A stretch of 64,000 nt of DNA from CAYZRY01 sp964481005 (lineage in GTDB: Bacteria; Bacillota_I; Bacilli_A; RF39; UBA660): assembly GCA_964481005.1 (NCBI GenBank), contig CAYZRY010000002.1, positions 23,282-87,281 of the forward strand. The letters run 5' to 3'. The position numbers were made by a program, and so were the translations under genes. Position 1 is the first letter of the stretch, and the number at the start of each line of letters is the position of its first letter. Shown in pieces: positions 15,216 to 24,061 of the stretch. Under the pieces are notes generated by a model that saw nothing but the letters and a program-made list of their open reading frames with translations, was not told where the DNA came from and searched no databases.

Positions 15216-16568
15216 ATGGATTTAGATAACGTATGGCATCAAACTCTTGAAATAATTAAAAATGAACTTAATCTCCTTGCTTTTCAAACTTGGTTTGAGA
15301 ACACTAAAATAGATAGTATTAAAGATAATACTGTCACTATTATAGTCCCTTATTCTATTCACAAACAACATATGGAGACTAATTATAAAGATATTATAGT
15401 TAATGCTCTAAAACTTATTAACAATGAAACTTATGAACTTAAATTTGTATTAGAGACTGAAGTTGAAGAAATCGAAATACTAGATGTTAGTCAACCAGTC
15501 AAAGAAAAGAAAAATGATAGTTTTATAACTAATCTTAATCCAAATTATACTTTTGATACATTTGTCGTAGGTAACAGTAATCGATTTGCACATGCTGCTT
15601 CATTAGCGGTAGCTGAAAATCCTGGTAAAATATACAATCCACTGTTCATTTATGGTAATAGTGGACTAGGTAAAACCCATTTGATGCATGCGATTGGTAA
15701 TTACACTTCGCAGTACAGTGATAAAAAGGTTCTATATATAACTAGTGAACAATTTATCAACGATTATGTTTCAATTAATCGACGTGATGATAAAACAAAC
15801 AATTTTGAATACGTTGATCTATTTAAAAGTAAATACCGTGATGTCGACGTTCTGATTATCGATGATATTCAGTATTTAGGCGGAGCGACCGAGACACAGA
15901 AAGAATTCTTTCAAACGTTTAATACTTTATATGAAAATAAAAAACAAATTATTATATCTTCGGATACTTCGCCAAACGATTTAAAAAGACTTGAAGATCG
16001 TTTAATAACAAGATTTTCATGGGGATTGACAGTAGATATATATCCTCCTGATTACGAGCTTAGATACGAAATATTAAAGAAAAAGATAGCAGGGGAGTCA
16101 ATTGGAATTAAAATACCAAATGACGTTATCGAGTTTATTGCCTCATCTATCAGTGGAAATATAAGAGCTCTCGAAGGATCAATTAATAGATTATTAGCTT
16201 ATTCTACAATAATGAACCTAGAAATAGACATAAATGTCGCCAAAGAAGCTCTAAAAGACTTTATAAATAAAGGCACTAGTGAAAAGAACGATATAACTAA
16301 AATTCAAAAGGTTGTCGCTAATTACTTTGGAATTGCTGTCGAAGATCTAAAATCTAAGAAAAGAAACAAAGAAATTATTTTACCTAGACAAATAGCTATG
16401 TATCTAGCAAGACAACACACTGATGAGTCTTTCCCTAAAATAGGTAGTGAATTTGGTGGTAAAGACCATTCGACAGTCATTCATTCTTGTGATAAAATAG
16501 AACAAGAGTTAAAAAAGAATAAAGAGATTAAAATGATAGTTGAAAAACTTCAGAAAGAGATAACATAA
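15216..16568 (+). CDS. dnaA: Chromosomal replication initiator DnaA
   Basis: AAA+ protein that binds DnaA boxes and melts oriC. It has 450 residues. Domain I begins NVWHQTLEIIKNELN. Domain III has Walker A YGNSGLGKTHLMHAIGN at about residues 147-163 and Walker B VLIIDDIQYL. Domain IV has the DNA-binding signature GGKDHSTVIHSCDKIE. The Shine-Dalgarno is GGGGGAGG. It marks the point where gene direction flips, and dnaN follows after about 107 bp. Confidence 0.99.
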   Translation: MDLDNVWHQTLEIIKNELNLLAFQTWFENTKIDSIKDNTVTIIVPYSIHKQHMETNYKDIIVNALKLINNETYELKFVLETEVEEIEILDVSQPVKEKKNDSFITNLNPNYTFDTFVVGNSNRFAHAASLAVAENPGKIYNPLFIYGNSGLGKTHLMHAIGNYTSQYSDKKVLYITSEQFINDYVSINRRDDKTNNFEYVDLFKSKYRDVDVLIIDDIQYLGGATETQKEFFQTFNTLYENKKQIIISSDTSPNDLKRLEDRLITRFSWGLTVDIYPPDYELRYEILKKKIAGESIGIKIPNDVIEFIASSISGNIRALEGSINRLLAYSTIMNLEIDINVAKEALKDFINKGTSEKNDITKIQKVVANYFGIAVEDLKSKKRNKEIILPRQIAMYLARQHTDESFPKIGSEFGGKDHSTVIHSCDKIEQELKKNKEIKMIVEKLQKEIT

Positions 16569-16660
16569 TATTAACAAGCCTGTTGATACTAAAACGTTAT
16601 ATTTCATACAAAAATTAACTTATTAACAGTATTAACACTAATATAGATAATATTTATAAA
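16567..16660 (+). other. Second DnaA-box-like cluster / candidate unwinding region
   Basis: The dnaA-dnaN gap holds ATATTAACA 16567-16575, TGTTGATAC 16581-16589, TTATTAACA 16620-16628 and GTATTAACA 16629-16637, the last two directly adjacent. An AT-rich tract follows (16638-16665). B. subtilis has a comparable bipartite origin, with unwinding between dnaA and dnaN. The boxes here are degenerate (two or more mismatches), so the assignment is tentative. Confidence 0.5.
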
Positions 16661-16675
16661 AAGAAAGAGGTAATC

Positions 16676-17800
16676 ATGAAATTAAAAATTAAAAGAGAAG
16701 TTCTATTAAATGCTCTTAACAAGGTATCTAAAGCCATATCAAGTAAAAATCTTATTCCTGTTCTATCTGGAATTAAATTTAAACTAGATAAGAAAGGTTT
16801 AAATCTATTAGCATCTGATAACGATATAACAATCGAAGTATTCATTCCTATAAATAAAGAAGATATGACAATTGAAAAAGAGGGAAGTATTATTATATCT
16901 GGTAAATACATATTAGATATAATAAGAAAACTTAATTCAGAATATATAAATATTGAAGTCGTAGATGAATTAAAGATCGTTGTCTATACTGAAAGTAGTG
17001 AATTTAATTTAAATGGAATCAATCAAAGTGAATATCCTAATATAAATATTGAACTTGCGGATAATCCAATAGTAATAAACAATAAAATGTTAAAGACTAT
17101 TGTATATCAGACTTCTTTTGTAACATCAAATGATGAAGCAAGACCAATATTAACAGGTATTAATCTATTAATTAATAATAAAGAGATTGAATGTAATGCT
17201 ACAGATTCATATAGATTAGCTAAAAAGGTAGTTAAGTTAAGTAAAAAAGTTGATGAAGCTCAAAATATAGTTATTCCAAGTAAGAATATTAATGAATTTA
17301 TCAAAATACTTGATGATAATGATAGTGAAGTAGAGATCCATGTATTTACAAATAAAATTGTATTTAAATATGACAATATTCTATTTCAATCTAGATTAAT
17401 TAATGGAAGTTTCCCAAATACTAATAATTTGTTTCCGACAGAATATCTACTTAAGATTAAATTCAATATAAATGAATTATATAATGTTATTGATAGAGCA
17501 AGTATTTTGACCTCTGATCGTGAAAAGAATGTTGTAACTCTTGAAACTGAAGGAAATCAATTAACTGTTAGATCTCAATCAGCTGAAATAGGGCGAGTTG
17601 AAGAAAAAATGACAATTGAGAAAGATAGTAAAGAAGATATTAAAATATCTTTCAGTGCTAAATACATGATGGAAGCTTTAAAATCATTCGATGAAGAAGA
17701 AGTTGAAATATCATTTGTTGGTGAAGTAAAACCTATAATTATTAAGAAAATTAACAAAGAAGATTTAATTCAATTAGTTTTACCAATAAGAACTTATTAA
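16676..17800 (+). CDS. dnaN: DNA polymerase III sliding clamp (beta)
   Basis: Ring-shaped processivity factor for DNA polymerase III. It has 374 residues with three clamp domains, full length. Typical stretches are the N-terminal MKLKIKREVLLNALNKVSKA, the central RPILTGINLLI and the C-terminal FSAKYMMEALKSFDEEEVEISF, ending LPIRTY. The Shine-Dalgarno is AGAGGT. It is followed by the comK-like gene in place of the usual yaaA. Confidence 0.98.
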   Translation: MKLKIKREVLLNALNKVSKAISSKNLIPVLSGIKFKLDKKGLNLLASDNDITIEVFIPINKEDMTIEKEGSIIISGKYILDIIRKLNSEYINIEVVDELKIVVYTESSEFNLNGINQSEYPNINIELADNPIVINNKMLKTIVYQTSFVTSNDEARPILTGINLLINNKEIECNATDSYRLAKKVVKLSKKVDEAQNIVIPSKNINEFIKILDDNDSEVEIHVFTNKIVFKYDNILFQSRLINGSFPNTNNLFPTEYLLKIKFNINELYNVIDRASILTSDREKNVVTLETEGNQLTVRSQSAEIGRVEEKMTIEKDSKEDIKISFSAKYMMEALKSFDEEEVEISFVGEVKPIIIKKINKEDLIQLVLPIRTY

Positions 17801-17801
17801 T

Positions 17802-17845
17802 TTCGACAAAAAACGACAAAATTCGACAAAAGTAATTGATATACT
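17802..17845 (+). promoter_or_regulatory. Triple CGACAAA repeat and -10 element ahead of the comK-like gene
   Basis: CGACAAA occurs at 17804-17810, 17814-17820 and 17824-17830, exactly 10 bp apart, right after the dnaN stop. The first and third copies are TTCGACAAA, whose complement TTTGTCGAA equals the B. subtilis Spo0A-box consensus. TATACT at 17840-17845 could be the -10, with no good -35. The repeats would then cover roughly -50 to -22, as in activator-dependent promoters. The identity of the binding factor is inference. Confidence 0.55.
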
Positions 17846-17877
17846 TTCCTCATAATTTTTTATGAAGGGGGAAATGT

Positions 17878-18330
17878 ATGAAAAATTATGAAATTAATGA
17901 AGATACTATGGCTATTGTTCCAGTATCATATTATGAAAGTTTAATTAAAGAGAAGGATAGGGAATTCATTATTAACAACAATTCTTATAAAATAATGGAA
18001 TATAGTTGTGAATATTATGGAAGTACTATCGGTGGTCGTTTAAAAGCAGCTAAAAAGATATTTGATTGTCCTTATAAGACACCGCTTTTAATCGAAGAAA
18101 GTGAAAATATTATCTTTTTTCCGACTAAATCTGCCAAAGATGAAGATTGTTTATGGATTAATAATAATTATGTTGAAAAGATAATTAAAAAAGATGGAAC
18201 AAGTGTCTTATTATTCACAAATGGTGATTCAATTAATATTAATACATCTAAGCTATCACTAGAAAATCAAGTTGCCAGATCAGCAAGATATGAAAACATA
18301 TTAAGAAAAAGAAAATTATCTACAAAATAA
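17878..18330 (+). CDS. ComK-family competence transcription factor homologue
   Basis: A 150-residue protein that I align by eye with B. subtilis ComK (192 aa). YEINEDTMAIVPV matches YEVNGATIAVLP. YSCEYYGSTIGGR matches RSCRFFGSSYAGR. The stretch around TPLLIEESENIIFFPT matches the PPIMVDPSNQIFLFPT region. FTNGDSI...SLENQVARSA matches FSNGKTM...SFENQVYRTA. ComK activates DNA-uptake and recombination genes. The C-terminal tail, which in B. subtilis carries degradation and activation signals, is mostly missing. It lies between dnaN and recF, where yaaA normally sits. GGGGGAAA is the ribosome-binding site. A terminator follows, so it is a separate unit. Confidence 0.85.
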   Translation: MKNYEINEDTMAIVPVSYYESLIKEKDREFIINNNSYKIMEYSCEYYGSTIGGRLKAAKKIFDCPYKTPLLIEESENIIFFPTKSAKDEDCLWINNNYVEKIIKKDGTSVLLFTNGDSININTSKLSLENQVARSARYENILRKRKLSTK

Positions 18331-18353
18331 AAGAGAGTATATCTCTTTTTTTA
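18327..18353 (+). terminator. Terminator of the comK-like gene
   Basis: AAAGAGA/TCTCTTT stem (18330-18348), 5-nt loop, then a U run. Confidence 0.85.
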
Positions 18354-18373
18354 TTTTAAATAGGTAAATTTCG

Positions 18374-18382
18374 TGATATAAT
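18374..18382 (+). promoter_or_regulatory. Extended -10 promoter of recF-gyrB-gyrA
   Basis: TGATATAAT (TATAAT at 18377-18382) about 65 bp ahead of recF and just after the comK terminator. Confidence 0.65.
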
Positions 18383-18446
18383 ATTTATATGTACTCTTCC
18401 ACTAATAAATGATAATTTACAAAATAGGGCGGTTTAAAGGTGAAAA

Positions 18447-19562
18447 ATGAAAATAAATAAGATTAATTTGGTTAATTTTAGAAATTATAGAAAATTAGAA
18501 CTTAAATTTAAGAATAATCTTAGTATTATCATTGGAAAAAATGCCCAGGGAAAAACAAATATATTAGAGAGTATATACATATTAGGTTTAACTAAATCAT
18601 ACAAGATGCAACAAGAACAAAATTTAGTTAGATTCGGCGAAGAAAAATATATCATCAAAGGAGAAATAAAACAGGGTAAGAACTTCAAAGATTTAAAAGT
18701 AGAAAATGAAAAGAGTAATAAAAGAGTTTTTGTTAATAATAACGAAATAAGAAAAATATCCAATTATATTGGTAATTTTAATGTAATTCTTTCAAGCCCG
18801 GAAGATATTGAAATAGTTAAGGGATCCCCAAATGATCGAAGAAATTTATTAAACTTAGAAATAAGTCAAATATCATCCACCTATTTAAAAAATATCAATG
18901 AATATAATAAATTACTTAAGACTAGAAATGATTATTTAAAAAAATTATCTAATCAATTGTTAGCAGATTACCGATATTTAGAAGTACTAACTAAAAATAT
19001 GATTAGTAGAGAAATAGTTATTTATCAAGAAAGACAAAAATTTATTGATAAAATTAACGAAAATATAACTGATATATTCAATAATATTACTGGAATGAAT
19101 AATTTGAAGATTGTTTATGAAAAGAGTATTGATTATAGTAAAGACGAAGAATATATATACGATTTTTATCAAAAAAATCTTGATAAAGAAATATATCAAG
19201 GTATGACTTTGTATGGTCCTCATCGTGATGATTTGAAATTTATATTAGGTGAAGAAGATATAAAATTATTTGGATCACAAGGACAACAAAAATTAGTTAT
19301 GATTGCGTTTAAACTTTCTGAAATAAATATATTCAAAGAATTGACTACATATAATCCAGTTATTCTGTTTGATGATATTTTTAGTGAGTTAGATGTATAC
19401 AAGAAGAATAGGTTAATTAAGTATATTCCAGAAGATATGCAAGTTATAATTACTAGTAATGATACTAGAGGTATAAATAAAAAACTTTTGGATAGAGCAG
19501 ATATATACATAGTTGAAGAAGGTAAGATTAAGGAGAAAAACAATGGAAAAAAACACAAATAA
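18447..19562 (+). CDS. recF: DNA replication and repair protein RecF
   Basis: SMC-like ATPase that helps load RecA at single-strand gaps. It has 371 residues. The N-terminal MKINKINLVNFRNYRKL is followed by Walker A IGKNAQGKTNILE at about residues 29-41. The signature is LFGSQGQQKLVMIAFKLSE and Walker B is PVILFDDIFSELD. The Shine-Dalgarno is AAAGGTG. It overlaps gyrB by 20 bp, as in many Bacilli. Confidence 0.97.
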   Translation: MKINKINLVNFRNYRKLELKFKNNLSIIIGKNAQGKTNILESIYILGLTKSYKMQQEQNLVRFGEEKYIIKGEIKQGKNFKDLKVENEKSNKRVFVNNNEIRKISNYIGNFNVILSSPEDIEIVKGSPNDRRNLLNLEISQISSTYLKNINEYNKLLKTRNDYLKKLSNQLLADYRYLEVLTKNMISREIVIYQERQKFIDKINENITDIFNNITGMNNLKIVYEKSIDYSKDEEYIYDFYQKNLDKEIYQGMTLYGPHRDDLKFILGEEDIKLFGSQGQQKLVMIAFKLSEINIFKELTTYNPVILFDDIFSELDVYKKNRLIKYIPEDMQVIITSNDTRGINKKLLDRADIYIVEEGKIKEKNNGKKHK

Positions 19563-21468
19563 CAATTATGATGCGTCATCGATACAAGTCTTAGAAGGTT
19601 TAGAAGCCGTAAGAAAAAGACCAGGTATGTACATTGGTTCTACCAGTGAAAGAGGATTACACCATTTAGTATGGGAAATAGTAGATAACTCAATTGATGA
19701 AGCGTTAGCAGGTTATGCAACTCACATCGAGGTAATCATTGGTAAAGAAAATACTATAACTGTTAAAGATGATGGTCGTGGTATTCCTCTTGGAATGAAT
19801 GAAAAAACTAAAAAATCAACAGTAGAGACAATCTATACTGTTCTTCATGCTGGAGGAAAATTTGGTGGAGGAGGATACAAAGTATCTGGTGGTCTTCATG
19901 GAGTTGGAGCTTCAGTAGTTAATGCATTAAGTGAATTCTTAGAAGTAAGAGTTTATAAAGATGGAAAAGAATATTTTCAAAGATTTGAAAACGGGGGAGT
20001 TCCGGCTGCAGATTTAAAAGAAGTTGGTGAATGTGACAAAGATAGAACAGGAACAACCGTTACATTTAAACCAGATCCAACTATTTTTACTGAAACAACT
20101 ATTTTTAGTTATGAATTATTAAAAAATAGACTTAGGGAATTAGCTTTCTTAAATAGAGGATTGATAATTACTCTTTATGATGATCGTGAAGATGATGTTA
20201 AAGATAGATTTCACTATGAAGGCGGAATTACTGAATATGTTCAGTTAATTAATAAAAATAAAACGCCAATTCATCAAACAATCCTTGATATTAATGGGTT
20301 AGATGATGATATATCAATCGAAGTAGCGTTTCAGTACAACGAAGGTTATACATCAAATATATATTCTTTTGTTAATAATATTACAACGCCAGAAGGTGGA
20401 ACACACGAAGACGGAGTTAAGAGAGCACTAACTAGAATATTAAATAAATATGCTACTAGTAATGGGATACTTAAAGAAAAAGACGAACCATTAGCAGGAG
20501 ATGATGTACGTGAAGGAATAACTATGATTATTTCTTGCAAGCATCCAAATCCACAGTTTGAGGGTCAAACTAAAACAAAATTAGGTAATTCTGAAGTTAG
20601 ATCAGTATCAGATAAAATATTTGCTGAAGGTTTTGAAAGATTTTTACTTGAAAACCCAGATGAAGCTAAAATTATTTTAGATAAATGTATTACTGCAACA
20701 AGAGCTCGTATAGCAGCTAAAAAAGCCCGTGAGACAACAAGAAGAAAGGGAGCCTTAGAAATCGGTAACCTACCAGGAAAACTAGCAGATTGCTCATCAA
20801 AAGATGCGACAATATCTGAATTGTACATCGTTGAGGGAGATTCAGCTGGAGGTTCTGCAAAATCAGGAAGAGATAGTAGAACACAGGCAATTCTTCCACT
20901 TAGAGGTAAAATTCTAAACGTTGAAAAAGCAAGATTAGATAGAATATATGATAATAATGAAATAAAGTCGTTAATAACAGCTTTAGGTACTGGTGTTGGA
21001 CAAGAATTTGATGCTAGTAAATTAAGATATCATAAAATAATTATCATGACCGATGCCGATGTAGATGGATCACATATTAGAATCCTATTATTGACATTCT
21101 TTTATAGATACTTCAAAAAACTAGTCGAAGATGGTTATATATATGCTGCTCAACCACCTCTATATCAAATCTCATATAATAAAAATAGTTTTTATGCTTA
21201 CTCAGATGAAGAAAGAGATAACTATTTAAAAGAAGTTCCTGAAGGTACAAAAGTTTCTATTCAAAGATATAAAGGTCTTGGAGAAATGGATGCTGAACAA
21301 CTTTGGGAAACAACAATGAATATAGAAAATAGAACTTTACTTAGAATTACTGTTGATGATGCAATAGCTGCTGATCAGGCATTAACTGATTTAATGGGTG
21401 AAGAAGTAGAACCAAGAAGAGAATTTATTGAAAAGAACGCTAAATTCGTTCAGAACTTGGATGTGTAG
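19543..21468 (+). CDS. gyrB: DNA gyrase subunit B
   Basis: ATPase and TOPRIM subunit of gyrase, which introduces negative supercoils. It has 641 residues from ATG19543, chosen because AAGGAG precedes it; the frame extends 10 codons further up. The GHKL ATPase has VDNSIDEALAG and GRGIPLG, then GLHGVGASVVNALS. The TOPRIM motif EGDSAGGSAKSGRD and DADVDGSHIR are intact, as is the C-terminal QRYKGLGEMDAEQLWETTM. Confidence 0.98.
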   Translation: MEKNTNNNYDASSIQVLEGLEAVRKRPGMYIGSTSERGLHHLVWEIVDNSIDEALAGYATHIEVIIGKENTITVKDDGRGIPLGMNEKTKKSTVETIYTVLHAGGKFGGGGYKVSGGLHGVGASVVNALSEFLEVRVYKDGKEYFQRFENGGVPAADLKEVGECDKDRTGTTVTFKPDPTIFTETTIFSYELLKNRLRELAFLNRGLIITLYDDREDDVKDRFHYEGGITEYVQLINKNKTPIHQTILDINGLDDDISIEVAFQYNEGYTSNIYSFVNNITTPEGGTHEDGVKRALTRILNKYATSNGILKEKDEPLAGDDVREGITMIISCKHPNPQFEGQTKTKLGNSEVRSVSDKIFAEGFERFLLENPDEAKIILDKCITATRARIAAKKARETTRRKGALEIGNLPGKLADCSSKDATISELYIVEGDSAGGSAKSGRDSRTQAILPLRGKILNVEKARLDRIYDNNEIKSLITALGTGVGQEFDASKLRYHKIIIMTDADVDGSHIRILLLTFFYRYFKKLVEDGYIYAAQPPLYQISYNKNSFYAYSDEERDNYLKEVPEGTKVSIQRYKGLGEMDAEQLWETTMNIENRTLLRITVDDAIAADQALTDLMGEEVEPRREFIEKNAKFVQNLDV

Positions 21469-21476
21469 GAGGAATT

Positions 21477-23960
21477 ATGGCAGATTTTTATAAAGATTTA
21501 CAATTATCACATGAAATAAAGAAGTCTTTTCTAGATTATGCAATGAGTGTAATTGTTTCACGTGCATTACCTGATGTAAAAGACGGATTAAAACCAGTTC
21601 AACGTAGAATTGTCTATGGAATGAATGAGCTTGGTGCAGTTGCAAGCAGTCCACATAAGAAAAGTGCTCGTATTACCGGAGATGTTATGGGTAAATATCA
21701 TCCGCACGGTGATTCAAGTATTTATGATGCACTAGTTAGGATGGCTCAGGACTTTTCATATCGTTATATGTTGGTCGATGGACACGGTAACTTTGGTTCA
21801 ATTGATGGAGATGGTGCTGCAGCACAACGTTATACTGAAGCCAGAATGTCTAAATTAAGTATGGAACTTGTTCGTGATATGAACAAAAACACAGTTGATT
21901 TTACTCAAAACTATGATGGTGAAGAGAAAGAACCGACAGTTTTGCCAGCAAGATTTCCAAACCTTTTAGTAAATGGATCAACAGGTATTGCAGTTGGTAT
22001 GGCAACTAATATACCACCACATAACCTAGGTGAAGTAATTGATGGAACGGTCGCATTATTAGATAATCCAGAGATCGATATTGATGGATTGATGGAATAT
22101 ATCAAAGGGCCAGACTTTCCAACAGGAGCAACAATTCTAGGAAATGCAGGTATCAAAAAAGGATACGAAACAGGACGCGGAATAGTTACAATTAGATCTA
22201 AAGCCGAAATTCATGAAATGGATAATGGAAAACATCAAATAATTGTTACAGAAATCCCGTATATGGTAAATAAAGCTAATTTAGTTACTAAAATTGCTGA
22301 TTTAGTTAGAAATAAAAATATAGATGGTATCACTGATTTACGTGACGAATCTAGTATGAAGGGAATAAAAATTGTAATCGAAGTACGTCGCGATGCAAAC
22401 GCTAACGTTATTTTGAATCAATTATACAAACAAACTTCTCTTCAGCAAACGTTTGGTATCAACAGTATTGCGTTAGTTGATGGAGAACCTAGAACACTAT
22501 CTATTAAAGAAATGCTTGAGAAATATATTGAACATCAAAAGATAGTTATAATTAGAAGAACTAGATTTGATTTAGAAAAAGCTGAAGCTAGAGAACATAT
22601 ATTACATGGTTTAGCAATTGCGTTAGATAATATTGATGCTATTGTTAAAATGCTAAAAGAGTCACCAGATGATGAAACAGCAACTAAAAATTTGATAAAT
22701 ACATTTAATTTAACTGAAATTCAAGCAAAAGCTATTCTAGAAATGAAACTTCGCCGATTAACTGGTCTAGAAAGAGACAAAATTAATCAAGAGTTAGAAG
22801 AATTAAAGAATTTAATTATTGAACTTAATTCAATTCTCCAAGATGATCAAAAAGTTATTAATATTATTAAAACCGAATTGTTAGAAATCAAAGATAAATA
22901 CGGAGATGAGCGAAGAACTAATATTGATATGAGTTCAATCGATTACATCGAAGATGAGTCATTGATCCCTGAAGAGAACATACTAATAACACTAACTAAC
23001 AAAGGTTATATTAAACGCGTAGTAAATGACACATTTAAAACTCAAAACCGTGGAGGCGTTGGTATTAAAGGGATTACAACTAATGAAGAGGACTTCCCAG
23101 AGAAAATAATGTCAATGAATACTCATGATTTCGTCTTACTGTTTAGTAATTACGGAAAAGTATACAGAATTAAAGGTTATGAAATTCCTGAGTTTAGTAG
23201 ACAATCAAAAGGATTGCCAATAATTAATTTATTACCAATCGAAAAAGAAGAAAAAATAACTTCATCAATAATGATCAAAGCTGAAGAAGAAGAAAGTAAA
23301 TATCTTATCTTCGTTACAAAAGATGGTTTAATTAAAAGAACTGATCTAAGTGAATTTGACAGTATTAGAAAAAATGGTAAGATTGCAATTCTTCTTAAAG
23401 AAGGAGACGAGTTAATAGCTGTTAGAAAATCTGATGGTTCAAAAGAAGTAGCAGTCGCTGCAAGTAATGGACGTATGGTTAGATTCGATGAAAATGAAGT
23501 TAGAGTAATGGGACGTAATAGTTCTGGAGTTAAAGCGATTAACTTTGAAGATGATAAAGTCATAGGTGCCGAAGTAGTAGATGCTGAATCTGAAATACTT
23601 GTTATTACCGAAAACGGTTACGGTAAGAGAACAACTGTAGATGAATATCGTCTAACACATCGTGGAAGCAAAGGAGTTAAAGCTCTAAATATTACTGAAA
23701 AGAACGGTAAATTAGTTTCTATGAAATGTGTTTACGGTGATGAAGATATTGTCATCATCACTGATTTAGGAATGCTAATTAGAATTTCAACTGACGGAAT
23801 ATCTAAGTTAGGAAGAACAACTCAAGGAGTTAAACTTATCAATCTTAAAGAAGATCAAAAAGTTTCAACTGTTACAACTATTAGTAAAGAAGAGGAAAAC
23901 AACGAAGAAACAACTGAAGAAATTGTTGAAGAACTTGAAAATTCCGAAGAAATAATATAA
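21477..23960 (+). CDS. gyrA: DNA gyrase subunit A
   Basis: DNA-cleaving subunit of gyrase. It has 827 residues. The quinolone-resistance region is KYHPHGDSSIYDALVRMAQ, and AAAQRYTEARMS contains the catalytic Tyr. The C-terminal half has the six-bladed beta-pinwheel with the GyrA box QNRGGVGIKG. It ends with an acidic tail (EEENNEETTEEIVEELE). AGGAGG precedes it, 8 bp after gyrB. The SRP RNA gene begins about 7 bp beyond its stop, and that gene's promoter overlaps the last gyrA codons. Confidence 0.98.
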   Translation: MADFYKDLQLSHEIKKSFLDYAMSVIVSRALPDVKDGLKPVQRRIVYGMNELGAVASSPHKKSARITGDVMGKYHPHGDSSIYDALVRMAQDFSYRYMLVDGHGNFGSIDGDGAAAQRYTEARMSKLSMELVRDMNKNTVDFTQNYDGEEKEPTVLPARFPNLLVNGSTGIAVGMATNIPPHNLGEVIDGTVALLDNPEIDIDGLMEYIKGPDFPTGATILGNAGIKKGYETGRGIVTIRSKAEIHEMDNGKHQIIVTEIPYMVNKANLVTKIADLVRNKNIDGITDLRDESSMKGIKIVIEVRRDANANVILNQLYKQTSLQQTFGINSIALVDGEPRTLSIKEMLEKYIEHQKIVIIRRTRFDLEKAEAREHILHGLAIALDNIDAIVKMLKESPDDETATKNLINTFNLTEIQAKAILEMKLRRLTGLERDKINQELEELKNLIIELNSILQDDQKVINIIKTELLEIKDKYGDERRTNIDMSSIDYIEDESLIPEENILITLTNKGYIKRVVNDTFKTQNRGGVGIKGITTNEEDFPEKIMSMNTHDFVLLFSNYGKVYRIKGYEIPEFSRQSKGLPIINLLPIEKEEKITSSIMIKAEEEESKYLIFVTKDGLIKRTDLSEFDSIRKNGKIAILLKEGDELIAVRKSDGSKEVAVAASNGRMVRFDENEVRVMGRNSSGVKAINFEDDKVIGAEVVDAESEILVITENGYGKRTTVDEYRLTHRGSKGVKALNITEKNGKLVSMKCVYGDEDIVIITDLGMLIRISTDGISKLGRTTQGVKLINLKEDQKVSTVTTISKEEENNEETTEEIVEELENSEEII

Positions 23961-23961
23961 A
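23935..23961 (+). promoter_or_regulatory. Candidate promoter of ffs inside the gyrA 3' end
   Basis: TTGAAA (23935-23940), a short 15-bp spacer and TATAAA (23956-23961). The -10 contains the gyrA stop codon. The predicted start (about 23967-23968) coincides with the first paired base of the SRP RNA. Confidence 0.5.
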
Positions 23962-23966
23962 ATGTA

Positions 23967-24051
23967 AATGATGCAATGGATTGTATTAGAACCAGGTCAG
24001 GATAGGAATATAGCAGCCTTAATAGTTCTAATCCATGTGCATCATTTTTTT
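23967..24051 (+). ncRNA. ffs: Signal recognition particle RNA (4.5S-type)
   Basis: RNA core of SRP, bound by Ffh. The outer stem AATGATGC (23967-23974) pairs with GCATCATT (24039-24046), then AUGG...AUUAGAAC pairs with GUUCUAAUCCAU. The apex is the domain IV signature GGUCAGG-AUA-GGAA-UAU-AGCAGCC with the GGAA tetraloop. The U run after the stem can serve as terminator. It is about 80 nt, so it lacks the Alu domain found in Bacillus. It sits between gyrA and tadA; tadA-ffs-dnaX is the usual neighbourhood. Confidence 0.95.
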
Positions 24052-24061
24052 GAGGTAATTT

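Noticed and set aside
17851..17864. CATAA-N4-TTATG inverted repeat as a translation-blocking hairpin of the comK-like gene
   Set aside because: Only five base pairs, all weak, and the predicted start site falls at its first base; too little support to call.
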